The notes beneath the pieces were generated by a model. That model ran no database searches and was not told the DNA's origin. It worked only from the letters and a program-made list of their open reading frames with translations. This document shows positions 45,801 to 55,359 of a stretch of DNA of 64,000 nucleotides, piece after piece. Origin of the DNA: Lunularia cruciata (lineage: Eukaryota > Streptophyta > Marchantiopsida > Lunulariales > Lunulariaceae); NCBI GenBank assembly GCA_948567375.1, contig OX419761.1, positions 12,216,501-12,280,500 on the forward strand, read 5' to 3'. A program made the position numbers and the translations under genes. Numbering within the stretch: the stretch's first letter is position 1; each line of letters begins with the position of its first letter.

Positions 45801-48800
45801 GGAAGAAGCCACTTCTTTCTGAATCTCAGGCTGTGAGTCTTATACGGACCAATGATCTACGGCTCGTCAAAGCAGGTAGGAAGTATGCTCAAACTTGTAG
45901 CAACTTGTGGTACGCCCCCACACGATGACATGCAAACAAAAGATTGTAGGTTCTAGGATAGAGGACATTGGAAGCTCCAGAACTTGTCCTTGTTTCTGCA
46001 CAGTTTCCTGGGCAGCTTATGAATCAGAACCTAACACAACACTCTCTTAAAATTGAATGCACTTTATTTTATACTGCATCTAATATCTCACGCTTCGCTC
46101 CTACACAGCCAAGACACCATCCACTCCTCTCCCCTCCACCCATCCTCAACTAAAGCTTTGTCTTTTGCTCCTTGCTCGATGTTTCTCTGTTTGATGGTCC
46201 TCCCCAGCTTTCAATTTCAGATGCTTAATCTGTTGTGTCTTGGTTGCTATTACATTGTATACTAGTTCTCTGCAGGTGCTCCTTACGAAATGTATCAATT
46301 ACATCTTTACTTCTGCTTACCATCGTAATGTTAGATTCACTTACATTCCTTTGCTTAGATTCAATTCATTTAGATTTTCATACGGTCATGCATCATTTCA
46401 TGTGCACTTCATATGCACGTTCTCGGTTCCATACTTAGTGGGTTCTGGATCCCCCGTTCTTCGAACGGCTTCTGCTCCCATTCTCAAATATTCCATATTC
46501 TTTCTACCAGTTATAGCCGAACTGTTACAACCAGCTAAGCTTTCAATAATTCTTCACTGATGGGTACAAATACGCAGATAACATTTACTGCTTACTGTCT
46601 AATTATGGTGGAACAAATGTCTAATTATGGTGGATTTGTTCCACGTTAACGGTTTCGCAGGTCTCTCAGTTCTGTCGCTGGAATCAAAGCTGGAGCTCTG
46701 CGAGGGCTTTGGTTTGTCTCCTGTTGGGACGACGGCCTTGCTACATGATCTGAATTCGATAAAAGGTGGCCGGTGAGCATTTTCCTGAAGGCTTGATTCT
46801 AATTTGAAACATGCCCGAGAGATATCTTTTTGCAGAACTCGAGAGGAGGATACTAAGAGGGTCAGATCTGTTTCTCTGTTTAGTGTCTTCAAAGGGCTGA
46901 ATATTCAATATAGGTTTTGTAAACAACGGTCCTGTGTGAAGCAGGTGGGAGTCCATTTTGGGATCAGGAAGCTTTTCTGAGCAGCGGCTGAAAAAGCTAA
47001 GGAGTTGTATTCGCACGTTTGTAAAAGCAGAGAAGAAAGGTGGAGAAAACTTGCTAAGGTCAGAAACGCTGGGTCCATCTTTCAAATATTTTAGTTCAAT
47101 CCTCGTTACGAACAGCTCAAAGAAATCATGTGCAATAAGAAATGAGACGTCGGTGTGTCATGTTTCTTACTAGATGAATATTCTTAGGGTCCTTCGCTGT
47201 CAAGAAAAGAAACAGACTCAATTTCATGTTTTCTCCATGTTGCATTGTGCTACATCTTGCGATATTGTTGCTTTCGACTGATTTGGACTAGGTTTGTTTG
47301 CCTACTCCTAATTCCTTGGCCTTCTATGTATTTACACGACTTTCAATTTCAAGGTTCCTGCCCGACTCCCGATTTCAGTTTACTTTAATCGTTCACGTTT
47401 TGCTTGTATAATATTTCTCGAAGCCAATATAATATTTCTTAATCTTTCAAGTCTTGCTTATCGGTCTTTGATTACATGTTGTAAACTATTTCTCTACATG
47501 CGTTGCTAAGCGTCTATAGATTACACGATGTACAACAGTTGTCTACATGTATTGGTCATGAAATATTTATATTATGTCTGTACTTCGGCTTACATTCGAT
47601 TTGTTAGATTCAATTCATCTCTTTTCCGCATTTACTATTCATTTCGATTCGTATATATCATGTTTCCATTCCATCTGCACTTCACATGCACTTAATGAGT
47701 TCCGGATCTCCTGTTCCTCGAACAGCTTCTGCTCTCATTTCCTCATATCCAGTCCTCTCACGTTTCGCTCCGACCCAGCCAAGACACCAAAACTCCCACT
47801 TCGCTCCATTCCATCCATCCTCAACTAGTGCTTTGTATATTACTCTTAGCTCGATGTTTCGCTGTTTCATGGTTCCTAGCCGACTTTCTATTTCAGATGC
47901 TTAATCGGTCGCGTCTTGCTTGCGGTTGCTAGTTCTCTGCAGGAGTTACTCATGAGATGTTTCAATCATGTCTTTACTTCGGCTTACCCTTGTGTCGTTA
48001 GTTTCAATTAATTTCCATTTCCTGAGTTGCTATTCATTACGAGTTGCACACATTCATCCTTATATTTTATCTGCACTTCATATGCACCTAAAGGGTTCTG
48101 GATCTCCTGTTCTTTGAATGGTTTATGCTCTCATTTCCCATATATCGTTACTTCGGCTTATCTTCGTATTCACTTAATTTCCATTTCCTTAGATGCAATT
48201 TATTTCGATTTGCACACCTTCATGCTTGCATTTTGTGTGCATTTCATATGCACCTAGTGGGTTCTGGATCCCCCATTCTTCGAACTGCTTCTGCTCTCAT
48301 TTCTCAAATATCTTGGTTATGTCACCCTCCGAACTGTACTGTGATTGTTTCCAGCCAATATTCAGTACTCGTTTTCAGGTGCTTAAAAATCTGCATCGGC
48401 TATCTTATATGCTTGTTCCTGTGGTGGTTCTCGTAGCAGAATTCTAGAGCAGGAATCTGGACCTTCGTCCGTGGGCTACTTTCCGAGTCCGCAGACAGCA
48501 ACATTTGGGTCGAGGAAGGAGAGAACAACTTTGCATGAAGAAGGTAGTGCCGTTAAATCACCACCGAAAAGATCTCTTGAGGAGATCACGAAATCCGTGT
48601 TTGAGTGGATTGTATCAGCGGAGAAACACCTCAAGAATGGATTGCATGACCTCCATAAGCAGTCTTCTTATATTCAACTTCGGCAGGAATTGCAACAAGC
48701 TTTAGTATTGCCGCATACGGAAAGCGTGAACAACTCCCTGACTGTCATTCTCGAACAAGTGGAGAAAGCAGAAGGCGGTAGCCTTGCTGATCAAAAGTTT

Positions 48801-51800
48801 CTCGCTTATGGTCTGCCGATATTGGCCCTCATATCTTATGCACTTACCTCAAGGGATAGTAATTTGCCACCGCTATCTCCAAGTAAAGAAGCACCCTCCT
48901 TTATAGAAATTCTTACAGATCCGGGGCTTGAAAGCAGATGCACTACAAACTCGAGTGGTTCGAGGATATTCATCGCCGCGTCAGTACGACTGAAGGACTT
49001 ACTGACGAACTTGGTATATAGGTGTAAGATACGGGGTGCTGGGCCTACCGGAACCTCTTCTCAGGTGCAAGAAGGACCATTCGCCTCTCCTACGAGGATG
49101 AGAGAATATTCAAGTAGCAAACAGAAGGATATTGTTGGAAACATAGTAGCTGGATGTAATATACCTTTTGACTTGGTGGAACGGGCATCCGCGGAGAGGT
49201 TCGAACCACTTCTTCGGGCTTTCTTGAGACAACATCTGCTGACCGTATGGGAAGGAATAATGGTACCCATCGGCAGTTCTGGCGTAGAAGAGTTGGAGGA
49301 CATCGTAACAACCGAAGAACCCTCACAAAGAAATTATTGTGCTTCACTATCTCAGACACTGGTGAGTCTGTTACGGCACTGGAGATCAAGAAACGGGCAG
49401 TTTCCCAGCAGCTCAGCAAGTTCATCCAAGACGTCACCTTCTATGGACATGAAGTCACAGATTGAACTTAGTGGACGCTGCGGGCTTGTCATGGAGATGC
49501 TGGCTTTTCTGGATCCCGAGTTCAACGCAAAAGGCCTTCTTACTGCCCTAATTGACATGTCCGGACTTGATACAGAATTTACAGAAACTCTTTGCCCTTC
49601 TCTTCCATCTGTCGGGCTCTCCTCTGTGGTTCATATGAGTTCCTGGAAAACTCTTTCGAAGGTTTTCCACCAGTTGGTGTGCACAGGTATGAAGATATAT
49701 AGTGACGAGCCCGTTAACAAGGAAAGTGAAGGTGGGAGGGGTTCTGCAAGTCTTCCGTGTGATGCGACCTGGGTATGCAGAGGGGTGGAACCAGTGATCG
49801 AGTTTATTTTCTTGTGTCTGCAACATCCACGAGCAAAGTTGGCTTGCCGCACAAGTGACGAAGTTGAAGCCTTTGTACGTGTAACTGACACTATTGCCAC
49901 GATTTTAGAGCTATTATTGCATTGCACTAGTGCTAGAAGTGTTCTTGAGAATGGAAAATGGTACGATCCCTCCTGTCTACTGAGTCGCTGCTATCGTACT
50001 TGAGTTTACCCCGCGATTTTCTCTGCTAAGAAACTATTGTAATATGACTCGAGAAGTTAGATTAATCACTGATCTGTAATCATGCGACGAGCCTTGTGCA
50101 GAAGTCGAGTACAAATTTGCAATGGGCTTGGCTGGGCACTACATCCGCTTGCATGCTAACGAAGCACATAGTTGTGGCATGCGTTTCTTCAAAAGTTGGA
50201 CACATTGGTGGAAGCATGAAGGCAGTTCATTCCGGTCCATCAATCAAACAATACGTACATGCGCTTGAGATGAGGATTCTTTGTCCAATGAATCGTGCTT
50301 TGAAAGTACTATTGTTAGCAGCTTATCAAGGGACACATATTATGCGGGCAATTGTTCATCAGCTGTAAGTAAACCAATTCTTTTATGAATTATTGCTCCA
50401 GACTGCTGTGATCTTTGGACTCCTGAGGACAAACAACTAGAGGGGAAATGAGATATAAAAACTGAAAGTGTCTGACATAACACTGTCAAAGTGGTAGTAG
50501 CTATAGCTTGCTTTATGATCATCTTATGCTGCATCGGTAATGTATTTGGTAGAATTGTCTCGTGCGATTTCCACCATGAATGAAGTAGCATTCTCTACTT
50601 GGTCTACTGTTACTTGAGCATACCTTGTACTCCTTCTCGAAGATCCAAAAGGTACGAAAGAAACAATACTCTTGGTCGAAGTTAAGAGCAGACTTACCGT
50701 AATCGTGACCAAATTGTCTCTACTTGTTAACCTGCAATCTCTGTTCCTAACAATAAGTATTCCTCTTCTTGCATGTGGTAGGTGCTCCTACGAAGATGGT
50801 AATGACAGTCTTATGTCAGTGGCGAAAACAAAAACTTCAGCATCAGAGTCTGTTGATTTAGCTTACAAAGAAGTTGCAAGAAGTCTTTTGTGGGGTCTTT
50901 ATCAGGCCTTTCCGGTATCAGTGAAAACTATATTACATTCTTCGTCAGAGAAAAGGGATCTTCTGGTCGAAAACATGCGTGATCACTCTGAAATCCACAG
51001 CAGTCATGGACAGGTAACCTAATGAAACTGAGTCATTTTACACACATCTCAATTGAGGCAGAGACCTAGTGAGTTCAAATCGCTCAATTTAGGAAGTGTG
51101 GGAGTCAAGTTGTATCAGACTCTCAGACATGTGAGCCACCAGCTGTGAATGGGAGGACGTAAGTGGACATAGATAGACAGGGAAGACGATGCGTGTAGTG
51201 GCGGCTGAACTGTTCTGGCTTGGCTCTCCCACACTTGGTCTGCAGATCTGCTCCTTGAACAGTGTAATACACAGTGCACTTTGGTCATTCTGCTCCGGGA
51301 ATGAGAAAGAATCTAAGGCAGCCTATGGTATGCAGTTCCAACTGCTTGTGGTCCTTTCCACCAGTTAGTCTTGTGTATCAAATTTTACTAATCCTAATAG
51401 ATTGAGGGATAAGTAGCTCACTGGTTCAACAATCCAAATTTCATAGTTAGACTTTCTGGGACCGAATCTGGACTCTTTCCAACTATCGCCGGTTCTATCG
51501 GTGCAGATTTCTGTCAGGAGTTCGCACGGCAGCATCCTCTTCTGCTGATTCCATATCTTCCAACCCTAAAAATTCTTTTGAAGGTAATCTTTTAGTTGAC
51601 TTAGTCGTTATGATGACTAGCTGAAGCGAATGTTGTCATCAAATTTGGCAGCCCGTAGTCGGGTATCAGTTGCGAGTTTTCGAATTTAATGAGATAATCC
51701 TTCCCTTCTTTCCTGGCAGGAGCTGCTACCATTGATGAAACAAGGGGACCCTCAAGCACGTATAGCAGTCACAAGAGCGCTGTCCATGGGTCTTGGCTTG

Positions 51801-53873
51801 CTTGATGCCCTCCGACCTCACGTTATACTGAAGAGCAACTCAATTCGTAACTCTTCCGAGCTATACATGACACCTGGCGCATTGCAAACAAGGCAATCAA
51901 AGTTTACGAGTAAAAGTGATCTAGAGGAAGTTCTTGATTTGTACTTCGAGGTTCTACGGGACCTTGATCTACGGGACCTTGATGTGCAAGACCGACCTCA
52001 TTTCTTGAAAGTGGTTGCCCGTTTTGCAGATTTTCTTTGTCACTGTGTAGCTGCTGGGGGTAGAAGTCGTGAGTATGTATCTGCCAACAGGATACCCGTT
52101 CTCGAGTCAACTGCTCAGAGTTTTGGGAAGATAAAGAAGATAGGGTTTTTACTGAGTCTTTTAGACAAACCAGGGCCAATTTCATACGGTGATGAAACAG
52201 CAGCAACAGGTGTATATACAAGTCACTCTCTGTCAAGTAAATCAAATCCGCAAGCTGCCTCTCTTCCCATTCCCCTTGATCAGATTTTGACGGTTCGGAA
52301 GCAGTTGCAGCAATGTATCAAGCTACACGTCAAAGATTCATGTAAAGAAGATGGATTCGCTTTCTACAGCAATGGAAAATCATTTCGAGTCTCCCAGGCA
52401 ATCGTGAGTATTTAATCAGGTTCATATTTGCAGTCCATGTATGTTCATAATCCAAACTATTTGGCCACAAGGACTAGACAATCAAGAGAGAGGTGCATTT
52501 GCCTTATTGTAGGAAAATTCGTCAATACAGAAGGTATTAATTTGTTCACTGCAGGGTGGGGAGGTGGAGGAAGGAAATCTGTCTGCTACTCTAACGGACG
52601 TGGACAAAGCTTCCGCGCGAGTGCCAGCCATTTTGTCAGTCTTAGAAGACTCTCTGGTACAACTGATAATGGTGAAAGACACTCCTCTCAGAGAGAAAAT
52701 CTACGGCCTTCTGGAACGTACACTACTGCATTGTCCAAGGTAATGATCAGGAACATATGTACAAGCAAACTGACAGGCTTAACCCCGTACGAGCCATTTC
52801 AATGGTGTTTGAGTTGGGTTTGCCTTTATCCTGAAGTCGATATTTAGGCCTTTATCCTGAAGTAGATATTTAGGTATTTTGTTGAAAATAGAAACTTCGT
52901 CTTGAAGTTCTTACTCCAAGTAATAGTTTAGTCAATGCATTGAAGAGGATGATAGAAGGGGAAACATTAAAAGTAGGTCATTAGTGGGTATCACTTCATG
53001 GTTCCTTAGTTCCTACTCTTATTCATTGGTCATGGGATGGCATGCAGCGAAACCAGCGCATCGAATATTGTTCAAGGTCTACTTCAACAACTAACGTCAA
53101 CCGATGTCCTTCGAGCTAAGTCAGCTGCAAAATTCGCGTCGAAATTTTTCCAGTTTGCCACAGGTAGCCTTGCTGGACTTGCTATGAGAGAGTGCTAATT
53201 CCTTATTTTGTGTCGTACTGTTGACGGGCTCATGCTGACGTAGAGCATACAGGCAGTCCTCGTACACTTGCTGTTGGGGCGTCTCATGATTCTTTTTTTG
53301 AAACGTATGCGGTTTATGGCCTAGACACTTAACACTATGATGATGTCACAACGTTATGCTCTTATGTCAAGGTTACACCTGCTCGCTCTCACTCTGTGCT
53401 GCAGATACGTATGCATCACACCTTCTGTAATCATCCGAGACACCATGATACTAATCCCAATGTGCAGACATACGCATGCTTACCTCTCCATGTTACTGAC
53501 ATGACGATCTTTAGTAGGTTACTGTCAATTTCAGAGTCAGTCCAGTAAGACGTGGGTATGGAATTGGGTTGCCTATAACGGGTTCTATATTCTGTTACTC
53601 AGTATGCTGTTTCATTCTATGGTCTTACCTTCATATGTGCATTAGGATTTCTTATGATCATCATTTCTCTTATCACCTTTCGACTTCAATATGATGCTTT
53701 GAAGTCTTGCGGATGATCCTAATTTCCTTCTTGTTGTTCCTTGCTGTTGGTAATGTACAGAGCTACAGGAGTCAATCCTGGTCGAGATGTTACAACTTGG
53801 TAGAATCGCATCCGACGATCTTCAACAACTCCTTCAAGGGTTGTTCACTGTTGCTGGGTCTCACAGTGGCTGA
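24361..53873 (+). CDS. INTS1: Integrator complex subunit 1 (35 exons assembled, start exon missing)
   Basis: INTS1 is the large scaffold of Integrator, the nuclear RNA polymerase II complex that cleaves snRNA and other nascent transcripts. Exons assembled by eye: 24361-24888, 25247-25271, 25393-25482, 25568-25758, 25966-26103, 26588-26689, 27237-27313, 27430-27499, 27716-27840, 28218-28428, 28670-28756, 28946-29065, 29220-29272, 29800-29917, 35413-35592, 35890-36000, 36176-36292, 36561-36671, 36890-36958, 37296-37450, 37691-38054, 43865-43948, 44123-44806, 45272-45875, 46661-46772, 46945-47058, 48440-49960, 50092-50364, 50782-51013, 51246-51327, 51507-51583, 51720-52403, 52555-52739, 53048-53163, 53761-53873. 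All introns are GT-AG and all phases match, giving 2,641 codons with no stop before TGA 53871. Identity rests on blocks such as RRPPKS...LGHILRKSRNPDFF and CQEFARQHPLLLIPYLP, which match animal INTS1 closely and in order. The animal protein is about 2,190 residues; the excess lies in the N-terminus and linkers. Confidence 0.88.
25247..26689 (+). CDS. INTS1: INTS1 exons 2-6: conserved N-terminal block
   Basis: A 25-nt microexon (25247-25271) and a 90-nt exon lead into the first strongly conserved region: LADLDILRSIWSAHQQND, YHYLSCLYISKKLPEAFALP, LPVLACKLLNRAFAHEAQWP and IYLEDATGSRSWIEHDGCKEF. These correspond in order to the animal INTS1 segments around the single acidic YIED-type motif. The donor of the third exon (CTG|gtcctt at 25483) is weak, so the 25393-25568 joints are the least certain here. 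Confidence 0.8.
27237..29917 (+). CDS. INTS1: INTS1 exons 7-14: helical-repeat core
   Basis: Eight exons encode alpha-helical repeat sequence including YEEVRVVASSMLEGYL, AKALLDRILQRT, FVNAEVNSKNPHNLKSMVMVL and VHALCHGLMQPWP. The join from 29272 (LRDLIR) to 29800 (RMMKQVGSDLD) aligns without a gap to the animal protein, so the small open stretch at 29398-29432 is not an exon. The following intron (29918-35412) carries the Copia element. Confidence 0.85.
30099..30103. repeat. Target-site duplication CAGTG, left copy of the Copia element
   Basis: CAGTG precedes TGATGAG at 30104 and recurs at 35198-35202 after the ACTAACA end of the other LTR. Five bases fits Ty1/Copia integration. Confidence 0.93.
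30104..30554 (-). repeat. 3' LTR of the Copia element
   Basis: 451 bp, TGATGAGAACC to AACTAACA. It has an extra 17-bp copy of a TCTAATCATGTATCTAG-type unit relative to the 5' LTR, next to two similar units (a three-versus-two tandem repeat difference). The polypurine tract lies at 30555-30565 (reverse strand TTAAGTGGGAG). Confidence 0.93.
30562..32202 (-). pseudogene. Copia reverse transcriptase and RNase H
   Basis: A 526-codon open frame (32142-30562). RT motifs: KYKARLVAKGFNQ, YSETFAPVAR, VEQLDVKTAFLNG, and VNVDDLLLLG carrying the catalytic DD. RNase H: AYTDASWGDD, TEAEFMAASNATQE and the C-terminal HHPRTKHIEIR / DVFTKAL ending. The frame continues upstream into integrase except for one in-frame TGA at 32197-32199, consistent with a single C-to-T change of an arginine codon. 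Otherwise this domain looks complete. Confidence 0.93.
32197..33556 (-). pseudogene. Copia integrase
   Basis: The zinc-binding end (FCIGCAEGKAHK) and first catalytic region (DVIHSDVWGYM) lie in the frame of 33556-33059. The remaining core (LRTDGVREYRNEEF; NGVAERLNRTLVDKA, catalytic E) lies in a second frame from 33138, so a frameshift separates them near 33060-33140. The C-terminal part (VFGCPAYVHIPKEQR, FVGYEEGLKGYLLY) is typical of Copia integrases. Confidence 0.9.
33553..34817 (-). pseudogene. Copia gag and protease
   Basis: Gag starts at about 34817 (MTENTPSTSKTRKK) and is interrupted near 34510-34548, then changes frame near 34295. The zinc knuckle CYFCHERGHVAPIC (CX2CX4HX4C) lies near 33980-34030. 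The protease motif GWFLDSGATSHICYQ (D-S-G-A) follows. At least two stops or frameshifts prevent a full Gag. Confidence 0.88.
34751..34764 (-). other. Copia primer-binding site matching the tRNA-iMet anticodon arm
   Basis: Directly inside the 5' LTR the plus strand reads GTGGGCCCATAACC, which is identical to the anticodon-arm segment of plant initiator tRNA-Met (CAT anticodon). Element RNA would therefore pair with an internal half of the tRNA, as known for Drosophila copia, instead of the 3' end. The usual TGGTATCAGAGC site is absent here. Confidence 0.75.
34765..35197 (-). repeat. 5' LTR of the Copia element
   Basis: 433 bp, TGACGAGAACC to AACTAACA, followed by TSD CAGTG at 35198-35202. It shares blocks such as GATGTATCAGACATC and tagaacacacct with the diverged LTR at 40714. 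Confidence 0.93.
35413..38054 (+). CDS. INTS1: INTS1 exons 15-21: central conserved block
   Basis: Seven exons including IEAMAWCTEVLAVYLPSMEE, NFPLSQSEALKIIERL, YWRACLVVLIIAVYNAST, IGWFVWENLPTIRYFMEALL and RRPPKSAVDELDRV / LGHILRKSRNPDFF. The last two sets are the closest matches to animal INTS1 in the whole gene (the YWKAW, WEEYPTLK and RRPPP...GHLLCRSRNPDF blocks). Acceptor 35413 was preferred to 35374 because it keeps phase 0 and aligns. Confidence 0.9.
39110..42430 (+). repeat. R2 repeat copies
   Basis: A unit of about 190 bp beginning near cagaaactcggtacgaggggtactg and passing gctactttggcactgcg..aggcactgatgaagttg, accgccttctgcttcc and aggactcat..gttcatag occurs at about 39110-39300, 41480-41690 and 42230-42430, all on the plus strand. 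A further copy lies outside the gene at 55360-55560. Family unknown. Confidence 0.65.
39690..43790 (+). repeat. R1 repeat copies with palindromic core (intron 21)
   Basis: Units carry GTTCTGGATCCCCCGTTC followed by NNN and GAACGG. Perfect palindromes lie at 39702-39716 and 40132-40146; variants lie at 40312, 41880, 43213 and 43318. After the palindrome come cttctgctctcatttcctcatatccag, an agccaagacaccatccactcctctccc block and aatttcagatgcttaat. Units run about 400-450 bp and follow one another in head-to-tail fragments. Same orientation in all intronic copies. Family not recognised. Confidence 0.7.
40714..41250 (-). repeat. Diverged Copia-type solo LTR (right edge uncertain)
   Basis: Starts TGATGACAACC and shares ordered blocks with the Copia LTRs at 30104 and 34765: gtagaaggtctatcactc, gatgtatcagacatc, cagcact, tagaacacacctga, tgctgggaatcactcttgtagaagaact and acatatatatac. 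No internal region follows. I could not find the matching right end or a target duplication (the left flank is TCTTG). Confidence 0.6.
43865..45875 (+). CDS. INTS1: INTS1 exons 22-24
   Basis: Exon 22 (LAQGWTWLQKILVAEPEV) and the start of exon 23 (CELLFMHEGQHPLIRKLS) continue the SRNPDF block. Exon 23 then has a plant-specific Ser/Thr/Val-rich low-complexity insert of about 110 residues before CGWLEVVEKIPTASRIVSVL. Exon 24 carries LLNVLFPAFDTGAQPWG and VSLIRTNDLRLVKA, matching the animal IWFP and IRSEVLRLVDAA segments. The donor CAG|gtagga at 45876 (phase 1) was preferred to the downstream gtacgc because it joins 46661 in phase and aligns. Confidence 0.87.
44807..48439 (+). repeat. R1 repeat copies in later INTS1 introns
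   Basis: Introns 44807-45271, 45876-46660 and 47059-48439 each carry R1 units. Palindromes: 46454-46468 (CCGTTC TTC GAACGG, perfect), 47712-47726 (CTGTTC CTC GAACAG, perfect with both arms changed together), and partial ones at 45082, 48107 and 48273. The body block agccaagacacca appears near 46085-46300 and 47765-47960. The exons between are free of it. Confidence 0.65.
46661..47058 (+). CDS. INTS1: INTS1 exons 25-26
   Basis: Exon 25 (LSVLSLESKLELCEGFGLSP) aligns to the animal LQDLEPQQLLLFVQSFGIP region, joined from LVKA in phase 1. It ends CCG|gtgagc in phase 2 and joins 46945 (WESILGSGSFSEQRLKKLRS). An intermediate open stretch at 46836-46944 breaks phase and was left out. The C-terminal part of exon 26 is Lys/Arg-rich and not conserved. 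Confidence 0.75.
48440..49960 (+). CDS. INTS1: INTS1 exon 27, the largest exon
   Basis: 1,521 nt. The first third is a hydrophilic linker and helical stretch. The end corresponds to the animal LVDWLEMLDPEV region (CGLVMEMLAFLDPEFNAKGL), followed by VVHMSSWKTLSKVFHQLV (animal HQSSWPTLHQCIRVLL) and EPVIEFIFLCLQHPRAKL. Acceptor ctcgtagcag and donor ATG|gtacga, both phase 2. Confidence 0.87.
50092..51583 (+). CDS. INTS1: INTS1 exons 28-31
   Basis: Exon 28 (50092-50364) is weakly conserved; its acceptor gacgag was chosen because the nearby tgtgcag would create a stop. Exon 29 gives VARSLLWGLYQAFPVSV. Exons 30 (51246-51327) and 31 give ICSLNSVIHSALWSF...AAYD | FCQEFARQHPLLLIPYLP, which matches the animal LIHRFITLLAD...ACRKLAVAHPLLLLRHLP almost residue by residue. 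Exon 30 was found by the phase gap between its neighbours. Confidence 0.8.
51720..53873 (+). CDS. INTS1: INTS1 exons 32-35: C-terminal region and stop
   Basis: Exon 32 has MGLGLLDALRPHVI and VLDLYFEVLRDLDLRD, then HFLKVVARFADFLCHCVAAG. Exon 33 has LSATLTDVDKASARVPAILS, the counterpart of the animal LLEVLSDIDEMSRRRPEILS. Exon 34 has NIVQGLLQQLTSTDVLRAKS. Exon 35 has ILVEMLQLGRIASDDLQQLL and ends at TGA 53871-53873. The animal protein ends at the same place (LVGMYGQMDPSAQISEALRI plus a few residues), so the C-terminus is complete. In animals this region contacts other Integrator subunits. Confidence 0.9.
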
Positions 53874-55350
53874 ATTACAAGATTCATGGAGTAGAGGGAT
53901 GTATAGCCCATCTACAAGGAAGAAAAGTTTTATATCCACTTGTCGATAATTTTCTTGCCTAAGACGAGTGGGCTGACCTGTAATGGTCTAATTGCAGCAG
54001 CAAGAGAGAAGTCAAGAATCTGGACCATCATATTAGCTAGAATCCGACCTTGTCTGCATAAAGTATTTTCTAGTTTTACTGGGAACATTGCAACGGAACG
54101 TGACTGGATAGAACGTGTCAGTTTTTATGGTATTTTTCTGGTTGTAGTGTGACCTGGAATACCCCAAAGCTCGTTTGGATGACAACAGGCACCGAGACAC
54201 TTAGTGGAAGATCATGTACAATATTTATCAGAGCCGAATCTCGGCTTGATCCTCCTAAGTAGGAAAGAGAGGCGGGTCTAGATTTCACAAGAAATTAATA
54301 GACCTTTGCAGAAACTAGCAGAAGCTATTCCGTAGTTAAGGTGAGAAACTGAGTTGGCCAAGAAAAGACCTTGGCTTGCACCGATTCCAATGAGAATGAG
54401 ATGGATAGTTCCATCACATCGAGGATATTTGGTGTCACATTTTGCTTAGATGGGTCTTACCTTCTCTTTCTTTCTAAAGAAAAGCTTTGGCGGTTGGTTA
54501 ACTAGATCCAGCAGTGTGCCAAAGGCGCTCCTGGCAACAAAACCCGATTCATATTGAGGCAGTTTTGTTGAGGCTCTCCTTTAATCAAGAGATGTGAGCC
54601 TGTCATGGATTGGTCGACCGATTTGTATGAATCAATATGCACTTAAAACTCTGTCAGCGATGGTGCACCTCTGTATATGGTATGCATCTCGCCGCATTCT
54701 GTAATGGTCTGACCATTGCATTTGTTGTGGGTCTCTTACCACACCGCATAAATCCGAAATGTTAGATCCGATTTCTTAACTATGTATGTTTAGAGGGCTA
54801 AAATATATCTGATTCCAGCGGTTTGATTAGCCCTGCTTGCAGGTAGTAATATACAGCCTTTGGGGACCTCTCGTCTTATAGACGGATGGACTTGAACTTC
54901 AAGAATGGCATCCATTGCGTGCGCGATGGTTTCACAGTCGGACCTCGAGATGATGCGAGTATCTAGTTATGCGTATATCTAAGAGAACTATCTACCTATA
55001 TCTCATCTACCTATATCCTTCAGAGAACTTCGTCAGTGATGGCACATCTTAAGCAGAGTACCCAGGAAATCTCAGTCCATCAAAGCCGAGAAATGCAGGT
55101 TCGTTATACTATAAGAAGGTAGATCTATACAAAATTTTTGAACTAGTCTAAATGGGTGAGAAAGAAGGGTCCGCAGGCTTTGAAATGGCTTTACGGTTTC
55201 CACACGCGAGTGCTAGAGGAGAAGAGATCTAAAGATGCGTCACGTGCGGGTTAGTAGTACAAAGGATGGCTTAGCAGAAAATCTCTTACAACCTGGGAAT
55301 AAAAATATCTAAACTCCTTCACTTTATCTCCTAATGTTTGACCTATGCCC
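53874..55350. other. INTS1 3' flank, no gene seen
   Basis: Presumed 3' UTR followed by non-coding sequence. The open frames are under 85 codons and lack recognisable motifs. No RNA gene was recognised. Confidence 0.6.
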
Positions 55351-55359
55351 CAAGGTATT

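Noticed and set aside
45964-46040. Open stretch TLEAPELVLVSAQFPG resembling an INTS1 segment
   Set aside because: It needs a 54-nt intron and leaves no donor before R1 repeat sequence. The joint 45875 to 46661 fits phase and aligns much better.
46836-46944. Open stretch between INTS1 exons 25 and 26
   Set aside because: Including it breaks the phase of the next acceptor. Direct joining 46772 to 46945 is consistent.
53940-54152. 70-codon open frame after the INTS1 stop
   Set aside because: INTS1 already ends where the animal protein ends. No splice joint or domain supports a further exon.
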